Assembly (NCBI GenBank): GCA_018710795.1
Contig: DVJH01000161.1
Span: forward strand, 1-13,197
From: Candidatus Galligastranaerophilus gallistercoris
Lineage (GTDB): Bacteria; Cyanobacteriota; Vampirovibrionia; Gastranaerophilales; Gastranaerophilaceae
Direction: 5' to 3'
DNA: 13,197 nucleotides
The translations under genes were made by a program, and so were the position numbers. Each line of letters starts with the position of its first letter. Position 1 is the first letter of the stretch. Positions 7,057 to 13,197 of this stretch are shown one piece after another. The notes beneath the pieces are model-generated. The model searched no databases and had not been told where the DNA came from. It worked only from the letters and a program-made list of their open reading frames with translations.

Positions 7057-7755
7057 ATGAAAAAAATTCTTGCGGTATTTTCAATTTTATTTGCATTGTT
7101 TTTAATGACAAATAGCCTTGAAGCAAACGCATATCAAATTCAGGCGGACGTTACGACAAAAAGAATTCCCGCAGGAACAAAGCTTGAGCTTGAAATGGCA
7201 AATTCGGTGTTATCCGAAAGCTTAAACCCCGGCGATATGTTCAGCGCATATTTAACAAGAGACGTAAGAACCGTAAGCACGATGATACTCCCGAGAGGCA
7301 CGATAGTAAGAGGCAACGTTGCAAAAGTCGAAGATTCAAAACGTCTTTATCGTTCCGCTATATTGTATCTTAATTTTGACCATGTTGTCGCTCCGAACGG
7401 GCAGCAATTGCCGATTAAAGCCGGTCTTTGCGAAGACTTTAACCTGACCGATAACGGCGGAATTAAAGGCGGAGGGAATTACGGTACAAAAATTAAGAAA
7501 AACTGGTCTAAATCGGGTTCCATTATCAAAAAATCTACAAAATGGGGCATAACATCCGGTGAAGACCTCTTTACGGGCGGAAAATATCTTGTAACACCCT
7601 TTGCCGCAATCGGAGGAACAATTGCGGGCGCAGGATACTTTGTGGGTGTCAGCGTTGCGGATCTGTTTAAAAAAGGCAACGATGTTTACATTCAAAAAGG
7701 ACAGGTGTTTAATATATTATTGTTAGAACCTTTGGATGTACCCGTCAGTGAATAA
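7057..7755 (+). CDS. Secreted protein of unknown function with paired 'PAGT/KG' beta repeats and a glycine-zipper segment
   Basis: I do not recognise a named family. The first 25 residues form a clear Sec signal peptide (Lys-Lys, hydrophobic core, cleavage after ANA). The mature part starts with RIPAGTKLELEMANSVLSE, then GTIVRGNV (81-88), a design seen in exported beta-strand proteins where 'IPAGT' and 'IPKGT' strands pack together. Residues 134-175 are rich in Gly and Lys. Residues 181-203 are hydrophobic with a glycine-zipper pattern (GGTIAGAGYFVG, 186-197) that could associate with membrane. A closing strand VYIQKGQVFNILLLEPL (210-226) echoes the N-terminal one. A single Cys (125) makes an intramolecular disulfide impossible. 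An excellent ribosome site, AAGGAGG, overlaps the stop of the preceding gene. Export to periplasm or envelope is well supported; function is unknown. Confidence 0.8.
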   Translation: MKKILAVFSILFALFLMTNSLEANAYQIQADVTTKRIPAGTKLELEMANSVLSESLNPGDMFSAYLTRDVRTVSTMILPRGTIVRGNVAKVEDSKRLYRSAILYLNFDHVVAPNGQQLPIKAGLCEDFNLTDNGGIKGGGNYGTKIKKNWSKSGSIIKKSTKWGITSGEDLFTGGKYLVTPFAAIGGTIAGAGYFVGVSVADLFKKGNDVYIQKGQVFNILLLEPLDVPVSE

Positions 7756-8227
7756 TACTCTGAATGAAATAAAAGAAATATTAACAAAAAGGAACATTAA
7801 GCTCTCCTGCGCGGAATCCTGCACCGGGGGGCTTATAAGTTCTTATTTAACGGATGTTGACGGCGCTTCAAAATTTATTGAAATTAATTTTGTAACTTAT
7901 GCAATTGAAGCAAAAATGAGATTTTTACAAGTTCCCGTTAAGATAATCGAAGATTTCGGGGTCGTATCAAAAGAAACCGCATATTTTATGGCAAAAGGAC
8001 TTTTAAAATATTCGGGCATTTCAATTTCAACAACGGGATATCTGGGCCCTGAAGGCGGCGATGAGATTAACCCGATAGGAACGGTGTATTTCGGCTTTGC
8101 ATACAAAGACAAAATAAAAGTAACAAAATATATATCGAATAAAACATCAAGAAAAGAAATCAAAGTCGATATGACGGAATTTATTCTGAAAGAATTTTTA
8201 ACTTTTTTAAAAGAGCTTTTCGGATAA
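7736..8227 (+). CDS. pncC: Nicotinamide-nucleotide amidohydrolase (CinA C-terminal domain protein)
   Basis: PncC deamidates nicotinamide mononucleotide to nicotinate mononucleotide, recycling NMN released by NAD-dependent DNA ligase. The 163-residue protein is a stand-alone CinA C-terminal domain of the usual length. It has the active-site block CAESCTGG (25-32), FVTYAIEAK, FGVVSKETA, ISISTTGYLGPEGG and PIGTVYFGF. All match the family, with Tyr-Leu where 'GIAGP' is more common. The start at 7736 overlaps the end of the secreted-protein gene by 20 bases. An in-frame GTG at 7748 is an alternative, and neither has a good ribosome site, so translation is probably coupled. Its 3' end overlaps the convergent methyltransferase gene by 21 bases. 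Confidence 0.92.
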   Translation: MYPSVNNTLNEIKEILTKRNIKLSCAESCTGGLISSYLTDVDGASKFIEINFVTYAIEAKMRFLQVPVKIIEDFGVVSKETAYFMAKGLLKYSGISISTTGYLGPEGGDEINPIGTVYFGFAYKDKIKVTKYISNKTSRKEIKVDMTEFILKEFLTFLKELFG

Positions 8228-8833
8228 CAGCATTCCCGCTTCAAAATTCAACAGCTGGCTTTGATAATTTTTATTGTTCATTATTTGTTCGACATAATCT
8301 TTTGTTTTTTTATAATGCGATAAAATGTTGTCTGCAATAATAACGCCGCCTTTATTCAATAAGGGTTCAAAAGAATTATAATATTGAATATATTCCGCTT
8401 TGTTTGCGTCAATAAAAATAAAATCAAATCTTAATTTATCTTCTTTTTTCATATCGGCTAAAATTTCGATTGCATCGCCCACAACTGGGGTAATAATGTC
8501 ATCTACGCCCGTTTTTTTAAAATTTTCCCTCGCAAGAGCCATGCGTTTTTCCCAGTATTCAATCGTAATCAGCCTGCCTCCGGTTTCTTTGAGCGCCTTT
8601 GCAATCCAAATTGCGCTGTAGCCGTTTGAAGTTCCGATTTCAAGCGCCGATTTTGCATTTATCATTTTAACCGTTAAATTGAGAAAATTTGCGCTTTTTC
8701 TGTCTACATTCCAAAAATCCTGTATTGTTTTTTCAAGCTCTAAAAGTATATCTGTTGTTTTATCATCAAAAATTTTGTTTAATTTATCCTGATAAATAAC
8801 TTCGTTTTCATTAAGAGCCTCTTTAAATTTCAT
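8207..8833 (-). CDS. SAM-dependent O-methyltransferase, COMT-like (COG4122)
   Basis: The 208-residue protein has the class I methyltransferase fold of the caffeoyl-CoA/catechol O-methyltransferase family. Motif I is ALEIGTSNGYS (63-73), with acidic residue Glu92 after the second strand, FIFIDANKAEY (138-148) and GGVIIADNIL (162-171). Asp142, Asp168 and Asn169 fit the divalent-metal site of that family. The likely reaction is metal-dependent methyl transfer to a hydroxyl group, but the substrate cannot be predicted. It is cytoplasmic, with no signal peptide. The ATG directly follows the TAG stop of the beta-propeller gene with no gap, and AAAGAGG lies upstream. The gene is last in the grpE operon and ends inside the 3' end of pncC. 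Confidence 0.88.
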   Translation of the reverse strand: MKFKEALNENEVIYQDKLNKIFDDKTTDILLELEKTIQDFWNVDRKSANFLNLTVKMINAKSALEIGTSNGYSAIWIAKALKETGGRLITIEYWEKRMALARENFKKTGVDDIITPVVGDAIEILADMKKEDKLRFDFIFIDANKAEYIQYYNSFEPLLNKGGVIIADNILSHYKKTKDYVEQIMNNKNYQSQLLNFEAGMLLSEKLF

Positions 8834-10402
8834 CTAAATTGCCTCTTTATCGGAATCGTCGGGAGTTGTTTCTTCATTTTGAACATCAACGGCCGGAGTT
8901 TCCGCATTAAATTTAACGGGCGGCTTTTTATCCACAATAACAATGTCCGCAACATCAATATCGGCTTTTGCCCTTTTTTCCAATTTGGCATGGATTAAAT
9001 CTATTATAATCATTTTTTTGGTGTTAATTCCCGTTACGACCGCATTATCTTTATTTGGAATCAGAGTCATTTTTGAATAAAATCCGTCAGAATTTAAAGC
9101 AATAGGTTCAAGCATTGAATCCGTTTCAAAATCATAAACGTTTATAATGCCGTCTTTAGAGCATAAAATAAATGCTTTGTTATCATATATTAAAGCGTCC
9201 GTGGGTTTTTCCGCCAAATCAAGCTCGCTTATCAATTCAACGGGTTCAACCGCTTCAATTGCTTCTTCCGTTTCTTTTACGGGTTCAAAACCGTTCACTT
9301 TATATATATAAGCTTTATTTAAGGTTCTTGAAACGGCAACAATTCTGTTATCGCCGATTAAAAGACGGGATAAATTCTTAACGTTCGCAATTTTTTTAAT
9401 CGGATAATTATCCTGACTTAAATCCATTATATAAAGATTTTCATTGCTTTTATCGTTAAAAACAAGCATTTTATCTTTGCCCGACACCGATATTTTATTC
9501 GGGGTGCGGTCTAATTTTATTGTTTTAATTAAAGTGGCGGAATTAAGATCTACAAGATAAATTGAATTTGCCTTTGCACTTGTAACGTATGCAATTTGTG
9601 TTGTCGTATCAATATCGGCGTCAGACGGGATATTTTCAAAATCAATTCTGGTTAAAATTCTTTCATTGATCAAATCGACAACTTCTGCGGTTTTGCTTCC
9701 GAAATACATGGTAAGTGCGAATTTTGTTAAGGGCGAAGCGATTATTTTTGAAGGAAGCCCCGATAATTTTATTTCATAAAGGGGTTCTTTTCCGCCTCTG
9801 TCATATACAAGAACAAATTTTGTTTTTTTGTTTGCAATAAATGTCTTTGTTTCGCTTAATTGCGCAATCGGAACAATATCGCTGTCGGAATTTTCTTCTT
9901 CATCTCCCAAAGTGGCATCCGATGTTGTAATCAAAAGGTTATCGCCCCTGTTTGGAATAACAAGGTCGCCCATTATGAGTTTTAAACTTTCGGGCACCTT
10001 TAATCCCGTAGGAACAAGCATATCCTGAGGCATTACGCCTAATTTAACCTCCTGGGGAAGGTCTTCTTTTTTGGTAATGGTATAGTTACCTTTTGAATCT
10101 TTAAATATTTTTAAAAGTGCAAAATTATTGTTGAATACTACAACTTCGGGTTTTTGTTTCAGAGTTTGTTTATTCGGATAAGTATAATTTATCGTAAGAC
10201 TTTCGACATCGTTTCTCTGTGCGGGATACAGGGGCACATACATCGTGTTTTCATCCAAAACAATGACGCTGTCAAACCTCTGCGTTGCTCTCGGCAATTC
10301 CCGTTTAATATAATCCCAGACGTTTTCCGGCAGTCTGGATGCTTGAGCATCGGGAATAAATACCATCATTAAAGCAAGAATTATAAGCGCTTTTAATCTC
10401 AT
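8834..10402 (-). CDS. Exported beta-propeller (YVTN/WD-like repeat) protein
   Basis: The 522-residue protein starts with a Sec signal peptide (MRLKALIILALMMVF, likely cleavage after DAQA at 21). About 190-470 consists of repeated four-strand units of the kind seen in YVTN or lactonase-like propellers, including KFALTMYFGSKTAEVVDL, AYVTSAKANSIYLVDLNSA, TPNKISVSGKDKMLVF, AFILCSKDGIINVYD and NAVVTGINTKKMIIIDL. The 120 residues after the signal are less clear. An acidic stretch (EETEEAIEAVEPVE) interrupts the propeller, and the C-terminal tail is acidic and disordered. The specific role is unknown; such proteins often act as binding scaffolds in the periplasm or at the surface. AGAGGT lies just upstream of the ATG. 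It is transcribed with dnaJ, 13 bases upstream, which hints at an envelope folding or stress link, but that is only inference. Confidence 0.8.
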   Translation of the reverse strand: MRLKALIILALMMVFIPDAQASRLPENVWDYIKRELPRATQRFDSVIVLDENTMYVPLYPAQRNDVESLTINYTYPNKQTLKQKPEVVVFNNNFALLKIFKDSKGNYTITKKEDLPQEVKLGVMPQDMLVPTGLKVPESLKLIMGDLVIPNRGDNLLITTSDATLGDEEENSDSDIVPIAQLSETKTFIANKKTKFVLVYDRGGKEPLYEIKLSGLPSKIIASPLTKFALTMYFGSKTAEVVDLINERILTRIDFENIPSDADIDTTTQIAYVTSAKANSIYLVDLNSATLIKTIKLDRTPNKISVSGKDKMLVFNDKSNENLYIMDLSQDNYPIKKIANVKNLSRLLIGDNRIVAVSRTLNKAYIYKVNGFEPVKETEEAIEAVEPVELISELDLAEKPTDALIYDNKAFILCSKDGIINVYDFETDSMLEPIALNSDGFYSKMTLIPNKDNAVVTGINTKKMIIIDLIHAKLEKRAKADIDVADIVIVDKKPPVKFNAETPAVDVQNEETTPDDSDKEAI

Positions 10403-10415
10403 CGTTACCTCTAAA

Positions 10416-11537
10416 TTATTTAAACACGGTTTTTACTTTATCCATTATACCGTTTTTTTTATCATTTTCACTTTTTTTGCTTAATTCAAAAAGTTCTCTG
10501 TATAATTTTTCCTCTTCTTTTGAAAGTTTTTTGGGCGTGTTTATTTTTATCGTAACATAGTGGTTGCCCCTTTGTCCTTCCCTGCCTAAATATGGTACAC
10601 CTTTACCTTTTATTAAAAGTTTTTCCATGTTTTCAATGCCTGCAGGGATATGAATTTTTTCTTCGCCGTCAATTGTTTTTATAACGACTTCATCCCCCAA
10701 AACCGCCTGTGGCATTGAAATTTCAAGAACGGTATGAATATCGACACCGTCTCTTATAAATTCTTTTGATTCTTTAACATATAAAACAATGTATAAATCT
10801 CCCGCTTTGCCGCCGTTTTTACCGGCATCGCCTTCGTTTGCAAGACGAATTCTTGAACCGGAATCAACGCCTTTGGGGATTTTTATTTTAACTTTTTTCT
10901 CTTTTTGAACGGCGCCTCTTCCTTTGCAGGTTTTGCAATATGAAGAAGGGTCAATTCCCGTTCCCTGACAAGCAGGACATGTGGTAACGGAGGTAAAATT
11001 ACCCAAAATGGTTCTTGTATTTTGCTGGATTCTTCCCATGCCGTTGCATGTTTTACAGGTTGTTTCTTTTGCGTTTTTATCTCTGCCCGTGCCGTTGCAT
11101 GATTCACACGGTTCAAGATGATTGATTTTAATTTCTTTTTCTACTCCGAAAACCGCTTCCATAAAATCAATTTGAATATCCATTCTTAAATCCGAACCGC
11201 GCGCCGGCGCATTAGGATCCTGTCTTGTTGAATATCCGCCCATAGAACCGCCGAAAAATGCTTCAAAAATATCGTTTATGCCGCCAAATCCGAAATCGAA
11301 AGGTCCCTGACCGTATCCGGCATCTTTCAGACCGTCTTCACCGTATCTGTCGTATAACTGGCGCTTTTCATCATCGCTTAACGTTTCGTAAGCTTTCCCG
11401 AGTTCTTTAAATCTCTCTTCGGCATCGGGGGCTTTGTTTACATCAGGGTGCAATTGCCTCGCTTTTTTTCTGAAAGCCGATTTTATCTCTTCCTTTGTTG
11501 CGCTTTTTTCCACCCCTAATATTTCATAATAATCCAT
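10416..11537 (-). CDS. dnaJ: Chaperone DnaJ (Hsp40)
   Basis: DnaJ delivers unfolded proteins to DnaK and stimulates its ATPase. The 373-residue protein is a complete class A Hsp40. It has the J domain with HPD at 30-32 and the end YDRYGEDGLK, a short Gly/Phe region (about 74-105), and four zinc-finger repeats CESCNGTG (144), CKTCNGMG (161), CPACQGTG (187) and CKTCKGRG (201), which bind two zinc ions. The C-terminal substrate-binding domains follow, with VQKEKKVKIKIPKGVD and GDLYIVLYV. The ATG overlaps the grpE stop by one base (TAATG). dnaK is not next to it in the window. Confidence 0.97.
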   Translation of the reverse strand: MDYYEILGVEKSATKEEIKSAFRKKARQLHPDVNKAPDAEERFKELGKAYETLSDDEKRQLYDRYGEDGLKDAGYGQGPFDFGFGGINDIFEAFFGGSMGGYSTRQDPNAPARGSDLRMDIQIDFMEAVFGVEKEIKINHLEPCESCNGTGRDKNAKETTCKTCNGMGRIQQNTRTILGNFTSVTTCPACQGTGIDPSSYCKTCKGRGAVQKEKKVKIKIPKGVDSGSRIRLANEGDAGKNGGKAGDLYIVLYVKESKEFIRDGVDIHTVLEISMPQAVLGDEVVIKTIDGEEKIHIPAGIENMEKLLIKGKGVPYLGREGQRGNHYVTIKINTPKKLSKEEEKLYRELFELSKKSENDKKNGIMDKVKTVFK

Positions 11538-12133
11538 TATTGTTTTTCCTCGGTATTTTCGGCTTCGGCTTCGGTTGCAACGTTTACCATAACCGGTCTT
11601 AAGACTCTGTCATGGAGCATATACCCTGTCTGCAATTCATCTATAATCGTGTGCGGCGGGTAATCTTTGCTCGGTGTCTGCATAACGGCTTCGTGGATAT
11701 TGGGGTCAAATTCCGTTCCTTTTGCTTCGATTTTTTTCAAACCTATTTTGTCTAAAACGTCGCCTAACTGTTTTATGCAAACTTCGTAGCTTTCTTTAAC
11801 CGTATTTATATCTTCAAGTTTTTCTATTGATTTTTTTGCCCTTTCAAAAGTATCAAGAACGGGAATTATTTTTTTTAACGTATCTTCGGCGCCGTATTTG
11901 ATAAGGTTTTCTCTCTCCTGCATCTGGCGCTTTCTGTAGTTATCGAAATCGGCGGCAAGCCTCAAATATTTATTATTAATGTCTTCAATCTCGGCTTTCA
12001 GCTCATCTTCTTTGGATTTAATTTCTGTTTCTTCGGAATTGTTTTCTTTATCTTTCGATTCTTCTTTGTTTTCGTCAGATTCTTCGTTTTTAAACGGATT
12101 TAAATTTTCTTCTTTTTTGTCATTGTTAAACAT
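11537..12133 (-). CDS. grpE: Nucleotide exchange factor GrpE
   Basis: GrpE releases ADP from DnaK and resets the Hsp70 cycle. The 198-residue protein has a highly acidic, lysine-rich disordered N-terminus (1-45), a long dimerising coiled coil with the conserved LRLAADFDNYRKR (57-69), a helical bundle region, and the C-terminal beta domain with FDPNIHEAV (142-150), LQTGYMLHDRVLRPVMVNV (167-185) and an acidic tail. The start at 12133 follows an AGGGAAAG ribosome site at about nine bases. It is the first gene of the operon grpE - dnaJ - beta-propeller - methyltransferase. Confidence 0.95.
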   Translation of the reverse strand: MFNNDKKEENLNPFKNEESDENKEESKDKENNSEETEIKSKEDELKAEIEDINNKYLRLAADFDNYRKRQMQERENLIKYGAEDTLKKIIPVLDTFERAKKSIEKLEDINTVKESYEVCIKQLGDVLDKIGLKKIEAKGTEFDPNIHEAVMQTPSKDYPPHTIIDELQTGYMLHDRVLRPVMVNVATEAEAENTEEKQ

Positions 12134-12177
12134 TAGCTTATCTTTCCCTGTTTTAAATACTTTTCGGCAATACTAAC

Positions 12178-12205
12178 ATTATAAAGTATGAAGATAATAT
12201 GTCCA
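12178..12205 (-). promoter_or_regulatory. Sigma70-type promoter for the grpE-dnaJ operon
   Basis: On the minus strand TGGACA (12205-12200, five of six) is followed after 16 bases by TATAAT (12183-12178, perfect), giving a leader of about 40 bases before the grpE ATG. I looked for the CIRCE heat-shock operator (TTAGCACTC-N9-GAGTGCTAA) and found none. A weak inverted pair ATACT/AGTAT (12170-12188) overlaps the -10 and could be an operator, but it is short enough to occur by chance. Confidence 0.65.
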
Positions 12206-12341
12206 TTTAAATTAATCTTTTATTAATATTTTGAGGTTTTGATTTTTGTAAACTTTTGTTACAAATTACGCTTTTTTCCTTAAGATTTATGCATATTAAG
12301 CCGTAAAAGATAATGTAAAGAACTAAAGGAGAATGAGTCCG

Positions 12342-13040
12342 ATGGGATTTGCAGCAAGCCAGGCAAGATTTTTACAATTGACGGCAAGATTATCAGACAA
12401 TGAATATGAAGCTCAGCAAATATCGCAGGAACGTGTTGCTCTGTTAAACCAGATGGCGTTATATGCGGATGAATACGATGCGGCAACAAACAATCAGGTA
12501 ATGGTTGCGAACGTATTTGAAAATAACGGTGAAAATCAGGCTGAAGTTGTTCTTTCATACAGCGTTATAACAAATGATATGTTAAACGGCGGTCTCGGTA
12601 TGAACCTCATAACTTCAAGTGGCAAAATTGTCGTGCCTTCTCAGGATGAGATGTTAAAACAAATCGAAAATTCAAACGGCGAACTTACAACGGATGATTT
12701 CTATGTCTTTGAAGACGTGGTAGACACAAGCATATTGCAGAAAAATATTGAAGAAGGAAACTTCTACATAACCGCAGGTAAAAGCGAAACCACGGGCGAA
12801 TGGGACAAAAAGACTCTCGGACAATTAAACAGCGTCAGAACGACATACGATAAAGAAGATGATGCAGCGGCAAAATCAACATATGATACAAGAATGAATA
12901 AAGCGGAAGCAACGGATGCAATGCTTGAAATGAGGCTGAAGCAGGTAGAAACCGAACATACGGCGCTTGAAACCGAAATGGATTCCGTACAAAAAGTTGT
13001 TGATGATAACGTTGAAGGAAGCTTTAAAACATTCGGCTAA
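12342..13040 (+). CDS. Helical protein of unknown function, MGFAASQARFLQLTAR type
   Basis: I recognise no named Pfam domain. The 232-residue protein starts MGFAASQARFLQLTARLSD and continues as a helix with NEYEAQQISQERVALLNQM. The middle (50-165) is mixed, Asn/Asp-rich and acidic. The last 45 residues are strongly helical with coiled-coil spacing (LEMRLKQVETEHTALETEM), ending DDNVEGSFKTFG. It has no Cys and no signal peptide. Helical ends around a variable centre recall flagellar rod/hook/filament or type III secreted filament proteins, so a self-assembling secreted subunit is a hypothesis. From memory, similar N- and C-terminal signatures recur in Gastranaerophilales proteomes. The ATG at 12342 is chosen because AGGAG (12327-12331) lies ten bases upstream; the ATG at 12333 is only one base from it. 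It diverges from grpE across about 200 bases. Confidence 0.75.
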   Translation: MGFAASQARFLQLTARLSDNEYEAQQISQERVALLNQMALYADEYDAATNNQVMVANVFENNGENQAEVVLSYSVITNDMLNGGLGMNLITSSGKIVVPSQDEMLKQIENSNGELTTDDFYVFEDVVDTSILQKNIEEGNFYITAGKSETTGEWDKKTLGQLNSVRTTYDKEDDAAAKSTYDTRMNKAEATDAMLEMRLKQVETEHTALETEMDSVQKVVDDNVEGSFKTFG

Positions 13041-13061
13041 AAAGTTTATAAATATTGAAAA

Positions 13062-13093
13062 AAAGGCGGAAAGAATCCTCTATTTCCGCCTTT
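13062..13093. terminator. Bidirectional Rho-independent terminator
   Basis: AAAGGCGGAAA (13062-13072) and TTTCCGCCTTT (13083-13093) form a perfect 11-bp stem around a 10-base loop. On the plus strand it is followed by a T-rich run to 13112. On the minus strand the stem is followed by TTTTCAATATTT. It lies between two genes that converge, so it can stop transcription from both sides. Confidence 0.85.
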
Positions 13094-13109
13094 GTGTTTC
13101 TTATATTTT

Positions 13110-13197
13110 TTATACAATCGGTTTTGAATCTTTTGTGAATTCGTTAATTGATTTTGTTGCGGTTCTGACCGTATTAATACAATCGTTTCCGCCGACG
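13110..13197 (-). CDS. C-terminal end of an unidentified gene, partial
   Basis: The minus strand from the right edge holds 28 open codons ending in TAA at 13110-13112. The fragment includes the residues NDCINTVRTATKSINEF and ends SKPIV. Codon use fits the neighbours, and the terminator at 13062-13093 is correctly placed just downstream. This is too short to assign a family. It would be transcribed toward the MGFAASQ-type gene. Confidence 0.5.
   Translation of the reverse strand, partial: VGGNDCINTVRTATKSINEFTKDSKPIV

Noticed and set aside
7336..7695. Open frame of 119 codons on the minus strand
   Set aside because: It lies wholly within the secreted-protein gene, shows no family features and has no ribosome site; it is a shadow of the plus-strand codons.
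10883..11116. Minus-strand open frame with repeated short motifs
   Set aside because: It is an alternative frame of the dnaJ zinc-finger repeats; the periodicity comes from CxxCxGxG.
12333..12341. ATG three codons upstream in the MGFAASQ gene
   Set aside because: It is only one base after AGGAG, too close for initiation; the ATG at 12342 has workable spacing.
12134..12341. CIRCE heat-shock operator upstream of grpE
   Set aside because: No TTAGCACTC or GAGTGCTAA arm is present; only a weak ATACT/AGTAT pair is seen.
1..13197. CRISPR arrays, insertion sequences, tRNA or rRNA genes
   Set aside because: No regularly spaced repeats, transposase-like frames, terminal inverted repeats or recognisable RNA gene sequences were seen.

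Overview
The window is AT-rich bacterial chromosome with tightly packed genes. It has short or overlapping junctions, clear Shine-Dalgarno sites, sigma70-like promoters and no mobile elements, CRISPR arrays or RNA genes that I can see. KdsA (Kdo synthesis) and RmlA (dTDP-sugar synthesis) point to a diderm with lipopolysaccharide or surface polysaccharide. The protein at 12342-13040, which starts MGFAASQARFLQLTAR and ends SFKTFG, resembles a family I associate from memory with gut Gastranaerophilales (Melainabacteria/Vampirovibrionia). That lineage is my best guess, at moderate confidence, and it rests on recognition rather than a search.

Layout. (1) Bases 1-2246, minus: most of a large GH57 glycoside hydrolase that runs off the left edge, with its own extended -10 promoter at 2268-2296. 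(2) Bases 2307-5339, minus: an operon recA - rmlA - regulator. recA and rmlA overlap as TAATG. The third gene is the most unusual in the window: a 373-residue protein made almost entirely of four tandem GntR-type winged-helix domains with no effector domain. (3) Bases 5388-8227, plus: kdsA, a YhaM-like OB/HD 3'-5' exoribonuclease, a secreted protein of unknown function, and pncC. kdsA and recA diverge from a shared 10-bp palindrome that carries a TATAAT on each strand. (4) Bases 8207-12133, minus: grpE - dnaJ - secreted beta-propeller protein - O-methyltransferase, read from a good promoter at 12178-12205. The last gene meets pncC tail to tail with a 21-bp overlap. (5) Bases 12342-13040, plus: the lineage-type helical protein, closed by a perfect 11-bp hairpin that can act as a bidirectional terminator. 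(6) Bases 13110-13197, minus: the C-terminal end of another gene.

Taken together, this is mostly housekeeping (recombination, chaperone, RNA turnover, NMN recycling) mixed with cell-surface sugar metabolism. I see no complete new multi-gene system. The items most worth pursuing are the four-winged-helix regulator, the MGFAASQ-type protein, and the two unassigned exported proteins placed inside conserved operons.
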